Positions 1 through 11,282 of a stretch of DNA of 64,000 nucleotides are shown here, one piece after another. The position numbers and the translations under genes are program-made. Source of the stretch: Stutzerimonas nosocomialis (GTDB lineage: Bacteria; Pseudomonadota; Gammaproteobacteria; Pseudomonadales; Pseudomonadaceae); NCBI RefSeq assembly GCF_005876855.1, contig NZ_QLAE01000013.1, positions 43,270 to 107,269 of the forward strand. Direction: 5' to 3'. A model generated the notes under the pieces. The model was not told the origin of the DNA. It ran no database searches and saw nothing but the letters and a program-made list of their open reading frames with translations. The first letter of the stretch is position 1, and every line of letters begins with the position of its first letter.

Positions 1-444
1 GGTGCCGCGCTCTGGGCGGGTATGACATTTCCCGAGGTGGGCAGCCTGTTCGAGCGCGCCGACGCGGGGCGGCTCCATCTCTGGAACATCATGCTGAACG
101 AGTGGTACGCGTGCGGTCTGTGGATGGGCTGCGGGCTCGAGCATCGAACCGATCAGCTGTTGCTCAATGGTGAACCAATCGCTCATCCGCACAGCGTCTT
201 TCTTTCGCTCGGCGTCTTCGGTGGCGTCGTGGCGCTCGCCATCTTCGTGGCGTTGATAGTCGTTGTGCTGAGGCGTGCCTGGCTATGCCGAGACCCCTGG
301 GGGCTGTACCTCGCTACGGCCCTGGTCGGCTTGAATTTCGATGGAACCAAGCTGGTCGGCAATCCCGACGAGCTCTGGTTGCTGGTCATTCTTCCTGCCT
401 GTCTGATCGGCCATCCGCGTCTTTCTGCTTCGCACTCAAGCTAG
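1..444 (+). CDS. waaL: O-antigen ligase family protein, C-terminal part (5' end outside window)
   Basis: The frame is open from the first base and stops at 442-444, so only about 147 C-terminal residues are present. They contain the loop typical of the Wzy_C/O-antigen ligase family, with an HPHSVFL motif after a polar stretch, followed by two or three hydrophobic helices. WaaL joins undecaprenyl-linked O-antigen to the lipid A core on the periplasmic face of the inner membrane. The convergent WaaP-like kinase ends 12 bases away, and hldE and waaA follow, which fits the core-LPS locus of Pseudomonas where waaL sits beside this kinase. A Wzy polymerase has a similar C-terminal domain and cannot be excluded from this fragment alone. 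Confidence 0.6.
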   Translation, partial: GAALWAGMTFPEVGSLFERADAGRLHLWNIMLNEWYACGLWMGCGLEHRTDQLLLNGEPIAHPHSVFLSLGVFGGVVALAIFVALIVVVLRRAWLCRDPWGLYLATALVGLNFDGTKLVGNPDELWLLVILPACLIGHPRLSASHSS

Positions 445-456
445 GCGCCGCCGAAC

Positions 457-1119
457 CTAAGAACTGGCCGGCAGGCGTGTGGCCTGGGCTCGCTCGCAGG
501 CGGCCCAAAGTGTTCCAGGCTCGAGCGGCAGCCGTTCCTTGCGCGCATGTTTTTCGAAATGTTCGCGGTTGCGCCTGATCAGCGCTTTCGACAGGGGCCT
601 GCGGCGCAGTCGCATATCGGCCACGTCGATCAGTCCGAACTCACCATTGGCAGTGATCACGATGTTGCCCGCGTGCAGCGATCGGAAGTAAACGCCCTGT
701 GCATGCAGTTGGTTGATGAAGCTCGCCAGCGGGGGGAGTATGTCTCGCCATTGCTCTGGAGAGTGTCTGAGCCTGTCGCTCAGGGTCTCTCCGGGCAAGG
801 GCTGATAGCGGACGGCCGTGCGGCGTGCATCGTCGAGGCGATAGCATGCAAGTGGTGTAACGGTCGGGATCCCGAGAGCGGAAAGCCCCACGGCGTTGTC
901 GTGGAAGCGTTGTGAGCTCGGGCGAAGCAAGGTTGATGAAAACATACGCTTGCGGCGAAAGACCTTGAGGATCTCGCCATTGTTCAGTGCGTAGACTTTC
1001 GGTCCGAAGCTGTCCTTCTCCAGAATGCGAGCGCCCACAAGCATCTGCTGCAGCTCTGCATCGGTAAGTTTGCGGTGTATGTTCAAAGCGGGACCAGTCG
1101 TTGCTTGCAAAGCGCACAT
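457..1119 (-). CDS. LPS core kinase-like protein (WaaP/Kdo kinase superfamily)
   Basis: This is a 220-residue protein of the lipopolysaccharide kinase group, related to entries once called toluene tolerance proteins. It shows a kinase-like core: a Lys within EILKVFRRK, a catalytic-loop-like SLHAGNIV and a metal-binding-loop-like LIDVADMR. The RRR-rich C-terminus is typical of proteins acting on the phosphorylated core. The likely role is cytoplasmic phosphorylation of a heptose or other core sugar. The frame is open further upstream but would run into hldE, so the ATG at 1117-1119 is chosen; it has no strong ribosome site and the start is uncertain. It is divergent from hldE and convergent with the ligase, which supports an LPS-core function. 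Confidence 0.7.
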   Translation of the reverse strand: MCALQATTGPALNIHRKLTDAELQQMLVGARILEKDSFGPKVYALNNGEILKVFRRKRMFSSTLLRPSSQRFHDNAVGLSALGIPTVTPLACYRLDDARRTAVRYQPLPGETLSDRLRHSPEQWRDILPPLASFINQLHAQGVYFRSLHAGNIVITANGEFGLIDVADMRLRRRPLSKALIRRNREHFEKHARKERLPLEPGTLWAACERAQATRLPASS

Positions 1120-1204
1120 GATGCCGCAGAGGCCTGCTCGAATGCCATGCGGCTTACCGGCGCGTGTTTCCCCGTCGAGGTGGCCAGTCGAGTCTGCCTG
1201 CGCA

Positions 1205-1240
1205 GAGGTCTTTGTGCGGCATGTTATTATTATCGATTCC
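1205..1240 (+). promoter_or_regulatory. Probable hldE promoter segment in divergent intergenic region
   Basis: The 139 bases between the kinase start (1119) and the hldE start (1259) must carry signals for both divergent genes. The only AT-rich patch is at 1221-1234, with two overlapping TATTAT hexamers (1225-1230 and 1228-1233) usable as a -10 box for hldE. No good -35 hexamer at 16-18 bases is visible, so this is a weak call. Confidence 0.3.
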
Positions 1241-1258
1241 GCCCGTCCGAGAGTTCCC

Positions 1259-2680
1259 ATGAAATTATCCCTGCCCCGTTTCGATCGCGCGCCCGTTCTG
1301 GTGGTGGGCGACGTCATGCTCGACCGCTACTGGCATGGCGGTACGTCGCGGATTTCTCCGGAAGCGCCGGTGCCGGTGGTGCGTGTCGAGCAGATCGAGG
1401 ACCGGCCGGGCGGCGCGGCCAACGTCGCACTGAATATCGCGGCGCTCGGCGCGCCTGCATCGCTGGTTGGCGTGACGGGCGTCGACGAAGCGGGGCAGAG
1501 CCTATCCGACAGTCTGGCTGCGGCAGGTGTCCAGGCGCACTTCCAGCAGATCGAGCGCCAGCCGACCATCGTCAAGCTGCGTGTCATGAGCCGCCACCAG
1601 CAATTGCTGCGGATGGACTTCGAGGAGCCTTTCGAAACCGATCCCGCACAGCTGTTGGCTTCGACCGAAACGTTGCTTTCGGGGGTCAAGGTGCTGGTGT
1701 TGTCGGATTACGGCAAGGGTGCGCTGAAGAATCATCAGGCCCTCATCCAGGCTGCGCGGGCGAAAGGCATTCCGGTGCTGGCCGATCCCAAGGGCAAGAA
1801 CTTTGAGGTCTATCGCGGCGCCACGCTGATCACGCCGAACCTGGCGGAGTTCGAGGCGGTGGTGGGGCCTTGCATCGACGAGGCCGATCTCGTCGCCAAG
1901 GGGCTTGCGCTGATCGAGCAGCTGGACATGCAGGCGCTGCTGGTCACGCGCGGCGAGCATGGCATGACCCTGCTGCGCCCCGGTTGCCCGGAGCTGCACC
2001 TGCCGGCGCGCGCTCGGGAAGTCTTCGATGTGACCGGCGCCGGCGATACGGTGATTTCTACCCTGGCGGCGAGTCTCGCGGCGGGCGAGCCGTTGCCCCA
2101 GGCGGTGGCGCTGGCGAACCTGGCGGCAGGGATCGTGGTCGGCAAGCTCGGGACCGCCTGCATCAGCGCGCCGGAGCTGCGCCGCGCGGTGCAGCGTGAA
2201 GAGGGCTCGGAGCGGGGCGTGATGACGTTCGAGCAGCTGCTGACGGTGATCGAGGATGCCCGCGCCCAGGGCGAGAAGATCGTCTTCACCAACGGCTGCT
2301 TCGACATCCTGCATGCCGGGCATGTGACCTATCTCGAGCAGGCGCGCGCGCAGGGCGATCGGCTGGTGGTCGCGGTCAACGACGACGGCTCGGTCAGCCG
2401 TCTGAAGGGCCCGGGTCGGCCGATCAACTCCGTCGACCGGCGCATGGCCGTGCTGGCCGGGCTCGGTGCGGTGGACTGGGTGGTCTGTTTCCCCGAGGAC
2501 ACGCCGGAAAACCTGTTGGCGCAGGTCAAGCCCGATGTGCTGGTCAAGGGGGGCGACTACGGGGTCGACCAGGTGGTCGGTGCCGATCTGGTCAAGGCCT
2601 ATGGCGGCACGGTGAAGGTGCTCGGGCTGGTCGAGAACAGCTCCACGACCGCCATCGTCGAGAAGATCCGCAGCCGCTGA
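1259..2680 (+). CDS. hldE: Bifunctional heptose 7-phosphate kinase / heptose 1-phosphate adenylyltransferase
   Basis: This 473-residue two-domain enzyme makes ADP-heptose for the LPS inner core in the cytoplasm. It phosphorylates D-glycero-beta-D-manno-heptose 7-phosphate at O-1, then adenylylates the 1-phosphate after GmhB action. Residues 1-320 are a ribokinase-fold kinase with the catalytic GAGD motif at 260-263. The C-terminal third is a nucleotidyltransferase with [10 protein letters not shown], the HxGH signature being at 352-355. The length matches the family (about 475). The ATG at 1259 gives [18 protein letters not shown], the usual N-terminus; an upstream extension of the frame would overlap the kinase gene. 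The downstream gene is convergent and ends 15 bases away. Confidence 0.95.
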   Translation: MKLSLPRFDRAPVLVVGDVMLDRYWHGGTSRISPEAPVPVVRVEQIEDRPGGAANVALNIAALGAPASLVGVTGVDEAGQSLSDSLAAAGVQAHFQQIERQPTIVKLRVMSRHQQLLRMDFEEPFETDPAQLLASTETLLSGVKVLVLSDYGKGALKNHQALIQAARAKGIPVLADPKGKNFEVYRGATLITPNLAEFEAVVGPCIDEADLVAKGLALIEQLDMQALLVTRGEHGMTLLRPGCPELHLPARAREVFDVTGAGDTVISTLAASLAAGEPLPQAVALANLAAGIVVGKLGTACISAPELRRAVQREEGSERGVMTFEQLLTVIEDARAQGEKIVFTNGCFDILHAGHVTYLEQARAQGDRLVVAVNDDGSVSRLKGPGRPINSVDRRMAVLAGLGAVDWVVCFPEDTPENLLAQVKPDVLVKGGDYGVDQVVGADLVKAYGGTVKVLGLVENSSTTAIVEKIRSR

Positions 2681-2695
2681 CGTATCGCGAGCGCG

Positions 2696-3610
2696 TCAGC
2701 TGGCGTTCTGCCGGGCGCGCGTCGGCACCGGTGGCTGGATGTTCTGCTGGCTGACCCAGTCCTTCCAGCGGGCGCGCTCCTCGCGCACGGTCCAGCCGAT
2801 CTGCGGTGCGAAACTCTCCGAAAGGTACAGGCCTCGGGTACTGGCCGGTGTCAGCATGCCCTTGCGCAACGTCAGCAGCTCCGCCGTCGGGCGGCCTTCG
2901 TGCAACGGAATCAGGTAGAGGTCAGGCTTGCTGCGCTCCAGGCGGGCGACCAGCTTGTCGTCCTCGATGCGCTCGTCGACATGAAACAGGCTCAGTTGCT
3001 TGCAGTCCTTGGGCAGGTCCAGGCGCATGTCATAGACCAGCTGCAGCGAGGCGGTGGGCAGGTGCACATAGGCCCGCGGCCGTTCCATCAGGGTCATGCT
3101 GCCGCATTGCACGGGCCGCGCCGACCCCGACAGCGAGCCCAGGTTGAAATTGGCCGATTCGCGGTAGCGCAGCGCGTTGGCGTAGGGTGTCGGCAGCCAG
3201 GTATCGCCAAAGCGGCCGGCGAGCCAGCCGTCGCTGGTTTCGAGCAGGCACTCCTCGGCGATTTCCTGGATGGCGGTGAGCAGTGGCAGGTTGAGCTCAT
3301 GGGCCGGAACGTAGCCGGATATCAGCTTGAGAACGACGTCGCCGCGATCCAGGCGTTGCTGGCGCACCAGGATCCAGTATTCGCGCCCCTGCCACGCGAG
3401 GGTCAGGCGAACCGAAACGCCCAGGTTGGCCAGCTCGACGGAGAACCGCTCCGGATCCTCGACGTCGATCGGGCGACGTCGTTCGAGCATCTGGCTGAAG
3501 TTGAGCGGCGTGCCCAGGCTCTGGTAGCGCAGGCCTTCGGGGCTGGCCTCGACGCTCAGGGGCAGGGTCTTGAAGGAAGCAGGGTTCTTTCGAATGAGGA
3601 CTCGCGGCAT
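2696..3610 (-). CDS. Conserved hypothetical protein of Pseudomonas
   Basis: This is a 304-residue soluble-looking protein that starts MPRVLIRKNPASFKTLPL, with no signal peptide or membrane segment. I do not recognise a catalytic motif. It has a charged N-terminal third, a central EIAEECLLET helix and a C-terminal WKDWVSQQ segment. In P. aeruginosa I recall a gene of this size and position between the aldo/keto reductase gene and the acyl-CoA dehydrogenase/hldE region. It lies downstream of the FAD oxidoreductase and aldo/keto reductase genes on the same strand (41 bases from the latter) and may be the last gene of that operon. No function is assigned. Confidence 0.7.
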   Translation of the reverse strand: MPRVLIRKNPASFKTLPLSVEASPEGLRYQSLGTPLNFSQMLERRRPIDVEDPERFSVELANLGVSVRLTLAWQGREYWILVRQQRLDRGDVVLKLISGYVPAHELNLPLLTAIQEIAEECLLETSDGWLAGRFGDTWLPTPYANALRYRESANFNLGSLSGSARPVQCGSMTLMERPRAYVHLPTASLQLVYDMRLDLPKDCKQLSLFHVDERIEDDKLVARLERSKPDLYLIPLHEGRPTAELLTLRKGMLTPASTRGLYLSESFAPQIGWTVREERARWKDWVSQQNIQPPVPTRARQNAS

Positions 3611-3651
3611 CTCGGGCTCCTTCTCGCGTCGGGCGTGGCCGCTCGAGCGGC

Positions 3652-4461
3652 TCAGGATTGTTGATCTAATACGGCCGCAACGCTGGCGACGTTATCCGAC
3701 AGATGTTGCAGGTTGATGGTTCCGACGATGGCGCTGGCGACACCGGGCTCGCCGAACAGCAGTTCGAAGCTGCGCCTCACCGGGTCTTCGCCGTTGGCAA
3801 GGCACGCATGGCCGCTGGCCAGGGCCTTTTTCACCAGGATGCCTTTGGCGTGCGCGGCGGCGTAGTCGATCACCGCTTTCTCCTCGCGCGCCTGCAGGTT
3901 GTAGGTGACCATCGCGCAGTCGCCCTCGCGCAGAGCGAGCAGGCCACCCTCGACGGTCTTGCCGGAGAACCCGAACGCCAGCAGCTTGCCCTCGCGCTTG
4001 AGGTCGGCGAGCGTCTGGTAGACGTCGGATTGCTCGAGGATCGCCAGGTCGTTGCCGTCGGAATGGACCAGCACCAGGTCGATCCGGTCGGTTTTCAGGC
4101 GCTTGAGGCTGCGCTCGACCGAATAGCGGGTGTGGGCGGCGGAAAAGTCGAAGCGCGACTGCCCGTTCTCGAATTCCTCGCCGACCTTGCTCACCAGCAC
4201 CCAGTCGTTCCGCCGACCCTGCAGCAGCGGGCCGAGTCGCTCCTCGCTGGTGCCGTATGCCGGCGCGGTGTCGATCAGGTTGATGCCCAGTTCGCGGGCG
4301 CAGGCGAGCAGCCGGAGGGCCTGCTGGTCGTCGGGAATGGTGAATCCGTTGGGGTACTTGACGCCCTGGTCGCGCCCGAGCTTCACGGTGCCCAGGCCCA
4401 GCGGCGACACCCGAAGGCCGGTGCTGCCCAACGGGCGATGCAGGTCATGCAGCGTCTTCAC
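3652..4461 (-). CDS. Aldo/keto reductase
   Basis: A 269-residue NADPH-dependent aldo/keto reductase with a (beta/alpha)8 fold. The catalytic tetrad is readable: Asp64 and Tyr69 in DTAPAYG, Lys92 in VLVSKVG and His133 in LVLVHSDG. Translation most likely begins at the GTG at 4461: GGAGGAG lies 8 bases upstream, and the GTG overlaps the TGA stop of the FAD oxidoreductase gene (4-base GTGA overlap). The two genes are therefore probably translationally coupled and act in the same process. The substrate is unknown. A longer in-frame extension exists upstream but would lie wholly inside the preceding gene. Confidence 0.85.
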   Translation of the reverse strand: MKTLHDLHRPLGSTGLRVSPLGLGTVKLGRDQGVKYPNGFTIPDDQQALRLLACARELGINLIDTAPAYGTSEERLGPLLQGRRNDWVLVSKVGEEFENGQSRFDFSAAHTRYSVERSLKRLKTDRIDLVLVHSDGNDLAILEQSDVYQTLADLKREGKLLAFGFSGKTVEGGLLALREGDCAMVTYNLQAREEKAVIDYAAAHAKGILVKKALASGHACLANGEDPVRRSFELLFGEPGVASAIVGTINLQHLSDNVASVAAVLDQQS

Positions 4462-5633
4462 GGTAGCAACTCCTCCCAGAAGGGCCTGGCCAGCGGCGGA
4501 CGCGGCAGGGTCGGAAGCGGCGCGTGGGGCAGGGGGTGGATGCCGTCGTTTCGGAGCGCGGCTTCGACGCGGTCGGAAAAGTCCGGCGCGAGGGCGAGCT
4601 TGGTCGGCCAGCCGACCAGCAGGCGGCCCTGTTCGGCGAGAAAGGCGTTGTCCGGTCGGACCTGGTTCGATTGCGCCGGCTCGGCGCGCTCGACCCGCAG
4701 CGTGGCCCACTGCGCATCGCTGAGGTCGATCCAGGGCACCAGGTCCGCCAGCTCGCGCCTGGCGGCTTCGATCTGCGCTTCGGGCGCGCGCGCCACGCCG
4801 TCCGCCTCGGCAAGGTCGCCGCCCAGGTACCAGACCCAGCGGCCGTCGCTCGCCGGATGGCTGGTCACCGTGACGCGCGGCTTGGTGCCGCCCCCCAGGC
4901 AATGGGCGTACAGCGGCTTGAGGTTGACCGACTTGACGATGACCATGTGCAGCGGTCGCCGCTGCATCGCGGGTTGGTCCAGCCCCAGCGAGGCGAGCAG
5001 CTCGGCATTGCCGGCGCCGGCGTTGAGCACGATGCGCTGGGCCCTTATCGCGATGCCGTCGACCGTCAGCCCGACGAGTTCCGCGCCTTCGTGCAGAGGC
5101 TCGATCCGCGTGGCCGCCATCAGGCTGTCACCGGCCAGCTGCGCCAGGCGCGCGATCAGGCTGGGAACGTCGAGCACCAGCTCGCTCAGGCGGTACACCT
5201 TGCCCTTGAAGCGGGAATTCTGCAGCGCCGGGGGCAGCGCGTCGCCCTTGACCTGTTCGACGCGCGAACGCACCGCCTTGCTGGCGAAGAAGCTGGTGAG
5301 GTTGCCGGCCAGCGTGCCGGGCGACCACAGGTAATGCGCATCCGACAGCAGGCGTACGCCGGCCAGATCGAGTTCGCCGGTGCCGGCGATCGCCTCGCGC
5401 CAGCGGCGGGGCATGTCGGCGATGGCCTCGGAGGCGCCGGTCAGCGCGCCGTGCAGCGCATACTTGGTGCCGCCGTGGATGATGCCCTGGGATTTGATGC
5501 TCTGTCCGCCACCCAGCGCGCCGCGCTCGAGCAGTACCGTCGAATAGCCCTGCTGGCGCAGGCGTGCATTGAGCCATAGTCCGGCGACGCCGCCGCCGAC
5601 GATCAGTACGTCTGTGCTCAGGGATGTGGACAT
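4458..5633 (-). CDS. FAD-dependent oxidoreductase (D-amino-acid oxidase/glycerol-3-phosphate dehydrogenase-like fold)
   Basis: A 391-residue flavoprotein that begins MSTSLSTDVLIVGGGVAGLW, carrying the GxGxxG dinucleotide site at its very N-terminus, followed by an acidic strand end in VLLERG that would bind the ribose. It belongs to the DAO superfamily; the substrate cannot be read from sequence. The ATG at 5633 has a GAGG ribosome site six bases upstream. The frame is open far upstream (to 6317), but that part lies antisense to the EmrE-type and waaA genes and looks non-coding. It overlaps the downstream aldo/keto reductase gene by four bases. I recall the same gene pair near waaA in P. aeruginosa. 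Confidence 0.82.
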   Translation of the reverse strand: MSTSLSTDVLIVGGGVAGLWLNARLRQQGYSTVLLERGALGGGQSIKSQGIIHGGTKYALHGALTGASEAIADMPRRWREAIAGTGELDLAGVRLLSDAHYLWSPGTLAGNLTSFFASKAVRSRVEQVKGDALPPALQNSRFKGKVYRLSELVLDVPSLIARLAQLAGDSLMAATRIEPLHEGAELVGLTVDGIAIRAQRIVLNAGAGNAELLASLGLDQPAMQRRPLHMVIVKSVNLKPLYAHCLGGGTKPRVTVTSHPASDGRWVWYLGGDLAEADGVARAPEAQIEAARRELADLVPWIDLSDAQWATLRVERAEPAQSNQVRPDNAFLAEQGRLLVGWPTKLALAPDFSDRVEAALRNDGIHPLPHAPLPTLPRPPLARPFWEELLP

Positions 5634-5707
5634 GTCCGGCCTCGCGTTGGAAACAGGGCGGCAGTATAACCCGCGCCGTTCAGGCGGGTTTCGGCGGCGC
5701 TGCCGGG

Positions 5708-6040
5708 TCAGTGCCCGGTGCTGCTGGAAAACAGCTGGATCACCACCACGCCCGCGATGATCAGCACCATCCCCAGCACGGCCGGCAGGTCGAGCTTCTG
5801 GGCGTAGAGGACCGAGGCGGCGACGCTCACCAGGACGATGCCCAGGCCTGCCCAGATCGCATAGGCGATACCCACCGGGATGCTCTTGACCACGAGGCTC
5901 AGCATCCAGAACGAAATGCAATAGCCGAACACGACCAGCGCCAGCGGCAACGGCTTGTTGAACCCGTCGAGCGCTTTCATCGAGGTGGTGGCGATCACTT
6001 CTGCGGCGATGGCCAAGGCGAGGTAGAGGTAGGCGGGCAT
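5708..6040 (-). CDS. Small multidrug resistance (EmrE/SugE family) transporter
   Basis: A 110-residue inner-membrane protein with four hydrophobic helices, exactly the length of EmrE. The essential proton/substrate-coupling glutamate is present as Glu14 in LALAIAAEVIATT, so it looks like a functional small-multidrug-resistance exporter of cationic compounds or guanidinium. The ATG at 6040 is preceded by AAGGA at six bases. Longer upstream starts would add a non-homologous N-terminus and remove Glu14 from its canonical position. It is divergent from waaA (start 6185) and upstream of the FAD oxidoreductase gene on the same strand with a 74-base gap. Confidence 0.9.
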   Translation of the reverse strand: MPAYLYLALAIAAEVIATTSMKALDGFNKPLPLALVVFGYCISFWMLSLVVKSIPVGIAYAIWAGLGIVLVSVAASVLYAQKLDLPAVLGMVLIIAGVVVIQLFSSSTGH

Positions 6041-6184
6041 GGGCAGTCCTTGAGCGAAGGCGGGCGGTTGCGCGTCGAGAATGACAGGCAACGCTAGCAT
6101 TGATCGTACGTCCGGCGCATGGCTGGCCGCGTCCCGCATCGGTACGCTCCGCGCCACCGCCGCCTTTTGCTAAGCTGCGCGGCC

Positions 6185-7453
6185 ATGAACAGACCCCTCT
6201 ATACGCTGCTTTTTCACCTCGCCCTGCCGCTGATCGCGTTGCGCCTGCTGTGGCGCGCCTGGCGGGCTCCGGCCTATTCGCGCCGAGTCGGCGAGCGCTT
6301 CGCCGTGGGCCTGCCACCCCTGCGCCAGGGCGGCATCTGGGTGCATGCGGTCTCGGTTGGCGAAAGCATCGCCGCCGCGCCGATGATCCGTGAGCTGATG
6401 GCGCGGTATCCGCAGATGCCGATCACCGTCACCTGCATGACTCCCACCGGTTCCGAGCGCATTCGGGCGCTGTTCGGCGACAGCGTCCAGCATTGCTACC
6501 TGCCCTACGACCTGCCCTGGGCGGCGGCGCGCTTTCTCGATCGCCTGCGCCCGCAGCTGGCGGTAGTGATGGAGACCGAACTGTGGCCCAACCACATCCA
6601 CCAGTGCGCCCGACGCGGCATTCCGGTGGTGCTGGCCAATGCGCGGTTGTCCGAGCGTTCGGCCCGTGGCTATGGGCGGTTCGGCGGGCTCGTCGCGCCG
6701 ATGCTGGCCGAGCTGGCCTGCATCGCCGTGCAGACCGAGGCCGAGGCCGAGCGTTTCCGGGCGCTGGGCGCGCGGGCGGAGGCGGTGCAGGTGACCGGGT
6801 CGATCAAGTACGACCTGGCCATCGATCCGCAGCTCTGCGAGCGCGCTGCCCTGCAGCGGCAGGCATGGCGGGAGCGGCCGGTGTGGATCGCGGCCAGTAC
6901 CCATCGTGGGGAAGACGAGGTCGTCCTTTCGGCTCACCGCCAGCTCCTGGCGGATCGTCCCGACGCGTTGCTGATTCTGGTGCCGCGTCATCCCGAGCGG
7001 TTCGGCGACGTGCATGCGCTGGCGCGCAGGCAAGGGTTCGCCACGGTCAGGCGATCGCTCGACGAGCCGGTCGGTGCAGATACCCAGGTTCTGCTCGGAG
7101 ACACCATGGGCGAGCTGCTCTATTTCTATGCGCTGGCGGATCTCGCCTTCGTCGGCGGCAGCCTGGTGCCCAACGGCGGGCACAACCTGCTCGAGCCGGC
7201 GGCGCTGGGCAAGCCGGTGCTCAGCGGTCCGCACCTGTTCAACTTCGAGGAAATCGCTGCGCGGTTGCGTGAAGGTGGTGCCCTGGTGCAGGTCGAAGAC
7301 GCCGAAGGGCTCCATGCGCAACTGCTGCGCCTATGGAGTGATGATGCGGCTGCGGCGCGGATGCGCGAGGCCGGGCTCTCGGTGGTCAGGGCCAACCAGG
7401 GAGCGTTGCGGCGCCTGCTGGACATCCTCGGTGCGGCCCTGGCGCGCCCTTGA
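6185..7453 (+). CDS. waaA: Kdo transferase (3-deoxy-D-manno-octulosonic acid transferase)
   Basis: A 422-residue GT30 glycosyltransferase that adds Kdo to lipid IVA at the cytoplasmic face of the inner membrane. An N-terminal hydrophobic anchor (roughly residues 1-20) is followed by VGESIAAAPMIREL with the family's catalytic Glu, METELWPN in the first Rossmann domain, and GSLVPNGGHNLLEPA in the C-terminal domain that binds CMP-Kdo. The length agrees with other Pseudomonas WaaA proteins (about 425). The ATG at 6185 gives MNRPLYTLLFHLALPL; an earlier in-frame start at 6119 would add a basic, non-hydrophobic extension. It ends at 7453 before a bidirectional terminator shared with tolC. Confidence 0.95.
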   Translation: MNRPLYTLLFHLALPLIALRLLWRAWRAPAYSRRVGERFAVGLPPLRQGGIWVHAVSVGESIAAAPMIRELMARYPQMPITVTCMTPTGSERIRALFGDSVQHCYLPYDLPWAAARFLDRLRPQLAVVMETELWPNHIHQCARRGIPVVLANARLSERSARGYGRFGGLVAPMLAELACIAVQTEAEAERFRALGARAEAVQVTGSIKYDLAIDPQLCERAALQRQAWRERPVWIAASTHRGEDEVVLSAHRQLLADRPDALLILVPRHPERFGDVHALARRQGFATVRRSLDEPVGADTQVLLGDTMGELLYFYALADLAFVGGSLVPNGGHNLLEPAALGKPVLSGPHLFNFEEIAARLREGGALVQVEDAEGLHAQLLRLWSDDAAAARMREAGLSVVRANQGALRRLLDILGAALARP

Positions 7454-7470
7454 TTCTGCAGCCCGCAAAG

Positions 7471-7496
7471 AAAGCCCGGCAATGCCGGGCTTTTTT
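7471..7496. terminator. Bidirectional intrinsic terminator between waaA and tolC
   Basis: An 8-bp perfect stem (AGCCCGGC at 7473-7480 and GCCGGGCT at 7484-7491) with an AAT loop is followed by TTTTT. The A-rich AAAGAAA before the stem gives a T-rich tail on the opposite strand, so it can end both convergent genes. Confidence 0.85.
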
Positions 7497-7498
7497 CG

Positions 7499-8953
7499 TC
7501 AGCGATCCAGGTTGGCCGGGCGGCCGAGGTTCTGCGACAGGTCCGGCGGCAGGAAGTCGGTGTCCGGGTCGTAGTCCGGCTTGAGGTACTGGCCGAGCGT
7601 CTCGAGGTCCGCCGGGCTCAGCGTGCCGGCCGCCTGCTTGAGCCGCAGGTTGTCGAGGATGTAGTCGTAGCGCGCGTTGTTGTAGTCGCGCACGGCGGCG
7701 AACAGGCGACGCTGGGTGTCGAGCACATCGACGATGTTGCGGGTGCCGACCTGATAGCCGATTTCGGTGGCTTCCAGCGCGCTCTGGTTGGAGACGATCG
7801 ACTGGCGGCGGGCCTGGACCTGTTCCACGTCGGTGTTCACCGCCCGATGCAGGTTGCGGGTGTTTTCCACCACCTGGCGGCGCAGGCTCTCGCGCTGCTG
7901 CTCGGTCTGGTCGAGACGGTAGTAGGCTTCGCGCGACTGCGAGGTGGTCAGGCCGCCACTGTAGAGGGGGATGTTGAGCTGCAGGCCGATGGTGCGCTGC
8001 TCGACGTCACCGTTGTAGCGCGGGTAGCCGGGCACCGCCGAAACACCGGTGTTGGTGAAGCCCAGGCTGTCGTTGTCGCCACGGCGATAGGAGGCCACCG
8101 CATCGACCGTCGGGGCATGTCCGGCGCGACGCTGGCGCAGCGTCTCCTCGGCGGCGGTGACGGCGTGGTTGACCGCCTGCAGGTTGAGGTTCTGGCGGGC
8201 GGCGGTGTCCACCCAGGCCTTGGCGTCGTTGGGGACGGGCGCCAGTACCGGCAGGCTGTGTTCGATGCCTTCGAGGGCGACGTATTCCCGGTTGGTCAGG
8301 GTGAAGAGCGCCTGGAAGGCGTCGTCGACCTGGCGCTGGGCAAGCATCCGGTTGGCGCGTGCGGTGTCGTAGCCGGCCTGGGCTTCGAGCATGTCGGTGC
8401 GGTCCGAGAGGCCGACCTCGAAGCGCTCGTTGGCCTGGTCCAGCTGACGCCTGAACGCCGCCTCCTCGGATTTGACCGCGGCCAGGTTGTCCTGGGCGCG
8501 CAGCACCGCGAAATAGCTTTGCGCGCTCTGCAGGATGAGGTCCTGCTGGGCGATGGAGAATTCCAGCGCCGCCTGCTCGCTGGTGGCTTCGGCGGCCCTG
8601 AGTCCGAACCAGCGATCGGCGCGGAACAGTGGCTGGCTCAGGCTGGCCTGGTAGACGTTGCCGCTGCGCGAAATCGACTGCGAGCCCATGCTGGTGTCGA
8701 CATCGGTGTGCGTATTGCTGATCTCGGCCCCGGCGCTCAGCTGCGGCAGCAGGCCGGCGCGTGCCTGGGGCACCACTTCCTGCAGGGCGTTGAACTGCGC
8801 ACGGGCGGCGGCGAGGTCGGCGTTGTTGGCGACCGCCTCGCGGTAGACGCTAACCAGATCCGTACGAAGGGGAAGTGGAGCCGCGGTTTGCTGAGCGCTG
8901 GCGACACCGGTCGCAGCGGCCACCGCGATTGCCAGAGAGAATCTGCGCAACAT
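7499..8953 (-). CDS. tolC: TolC family outer membrane efflux protein
   Basis: A 484-residue outer-membrane channel of the TolC/OEP family, the exit duct for type I secretion and efflux systems. MLRRFSLAIAVAAATGVASA is a clean Sec signal peptide with cleavage expected near residue 20. The rest shows the two alpha-helical OEP halves, with the second half reading NIPLYSGGL followed by the conserved REAYYRL-type helix. The chosen start is the ATG at 8953 because it puts the signal peptide at the N-terminus; the frame opens 12 codons earlier. In P. aeruginosa the gene at this place next to thiC is the TolC homologue OpmH. It is divergent from thiC across the riboswitch region. Confidence 0.9.
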   Translation of the reverse strand: MLRRFSLAIAVAAATGVASAQQTAAPLPLRTDLVSVYREAVANNADLAAARAQFNALQEVVPQARAGLLPQLSAGAEISNTHTDVDTSMGSQSISRSGNVYQASLSQPLFRADRWFGLRAAEATSEQAALEFSIAQQDLILQSAQSYFAVLRAQDNLAAVKSEEAAFRRQLDQANERFEVGLSDRTDMLEAQAGYDTARANRMLAQRQVDDAFQALFTLTNREYVALEGIEHSLPVLAPVPNDAKAWVDTAARQNLNLQAVNHAVTAAEETLRQRRAGHAPTVDAVASYRRGDNDSLGFTNTGVSAVPGYPRYNGDVEQRTIGLQLNIPLYSGGLTTSQSREAYYRLDQTEQQRESLRRQVVENTRNLHRAVNTDVEQVQARRQSIVSNQSALEATEIGYQVGTRNIVDVLDTQRRLFAAVRDYNNARYDYILDNLRLKQAAGTLSPADLETLGQYLKPDYDPDTDFLPPDLSQNLGRPANLDR

Positions 8954-9132
8954 TGCATCTATCCATGAGGCGGGCAAGGGAGACGGCAAGGCTATGCCGG
9001 GTCCGATAGAGGGTCAAGAAGTGTCTCGGGGCGCGCCATGCGGGACGTCGAGGGGGCGACAGCCCGTCTCGCGCGTGAATTGCCGGTCAGGCGCGTGGCA
9101 ATGCTGGCCACTCTTGATTAGACTCGACCCGT

Positions 9133-11216
<2,084 letters not shown>

Positions 11217-11263
11217 CGGGCCCGAACGCTGCATGTGCTGTATGTGCAGCTTCTGGTCGCGGG

Positions 11264-11282
11264 CGGGGCGCAAAGCGTCCCG
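11264..11282. terminator. Hairpin 48 bases after thiC stop, weak terminator candidate
   Basis: CGGGGCGC (11264-11271) pairs with GCGTCCCG (11275-11282) around an AAA loop with one G-T pair. There is no T-run on either side, so termination of thiC here is only a possibility. Confidence 0.25.
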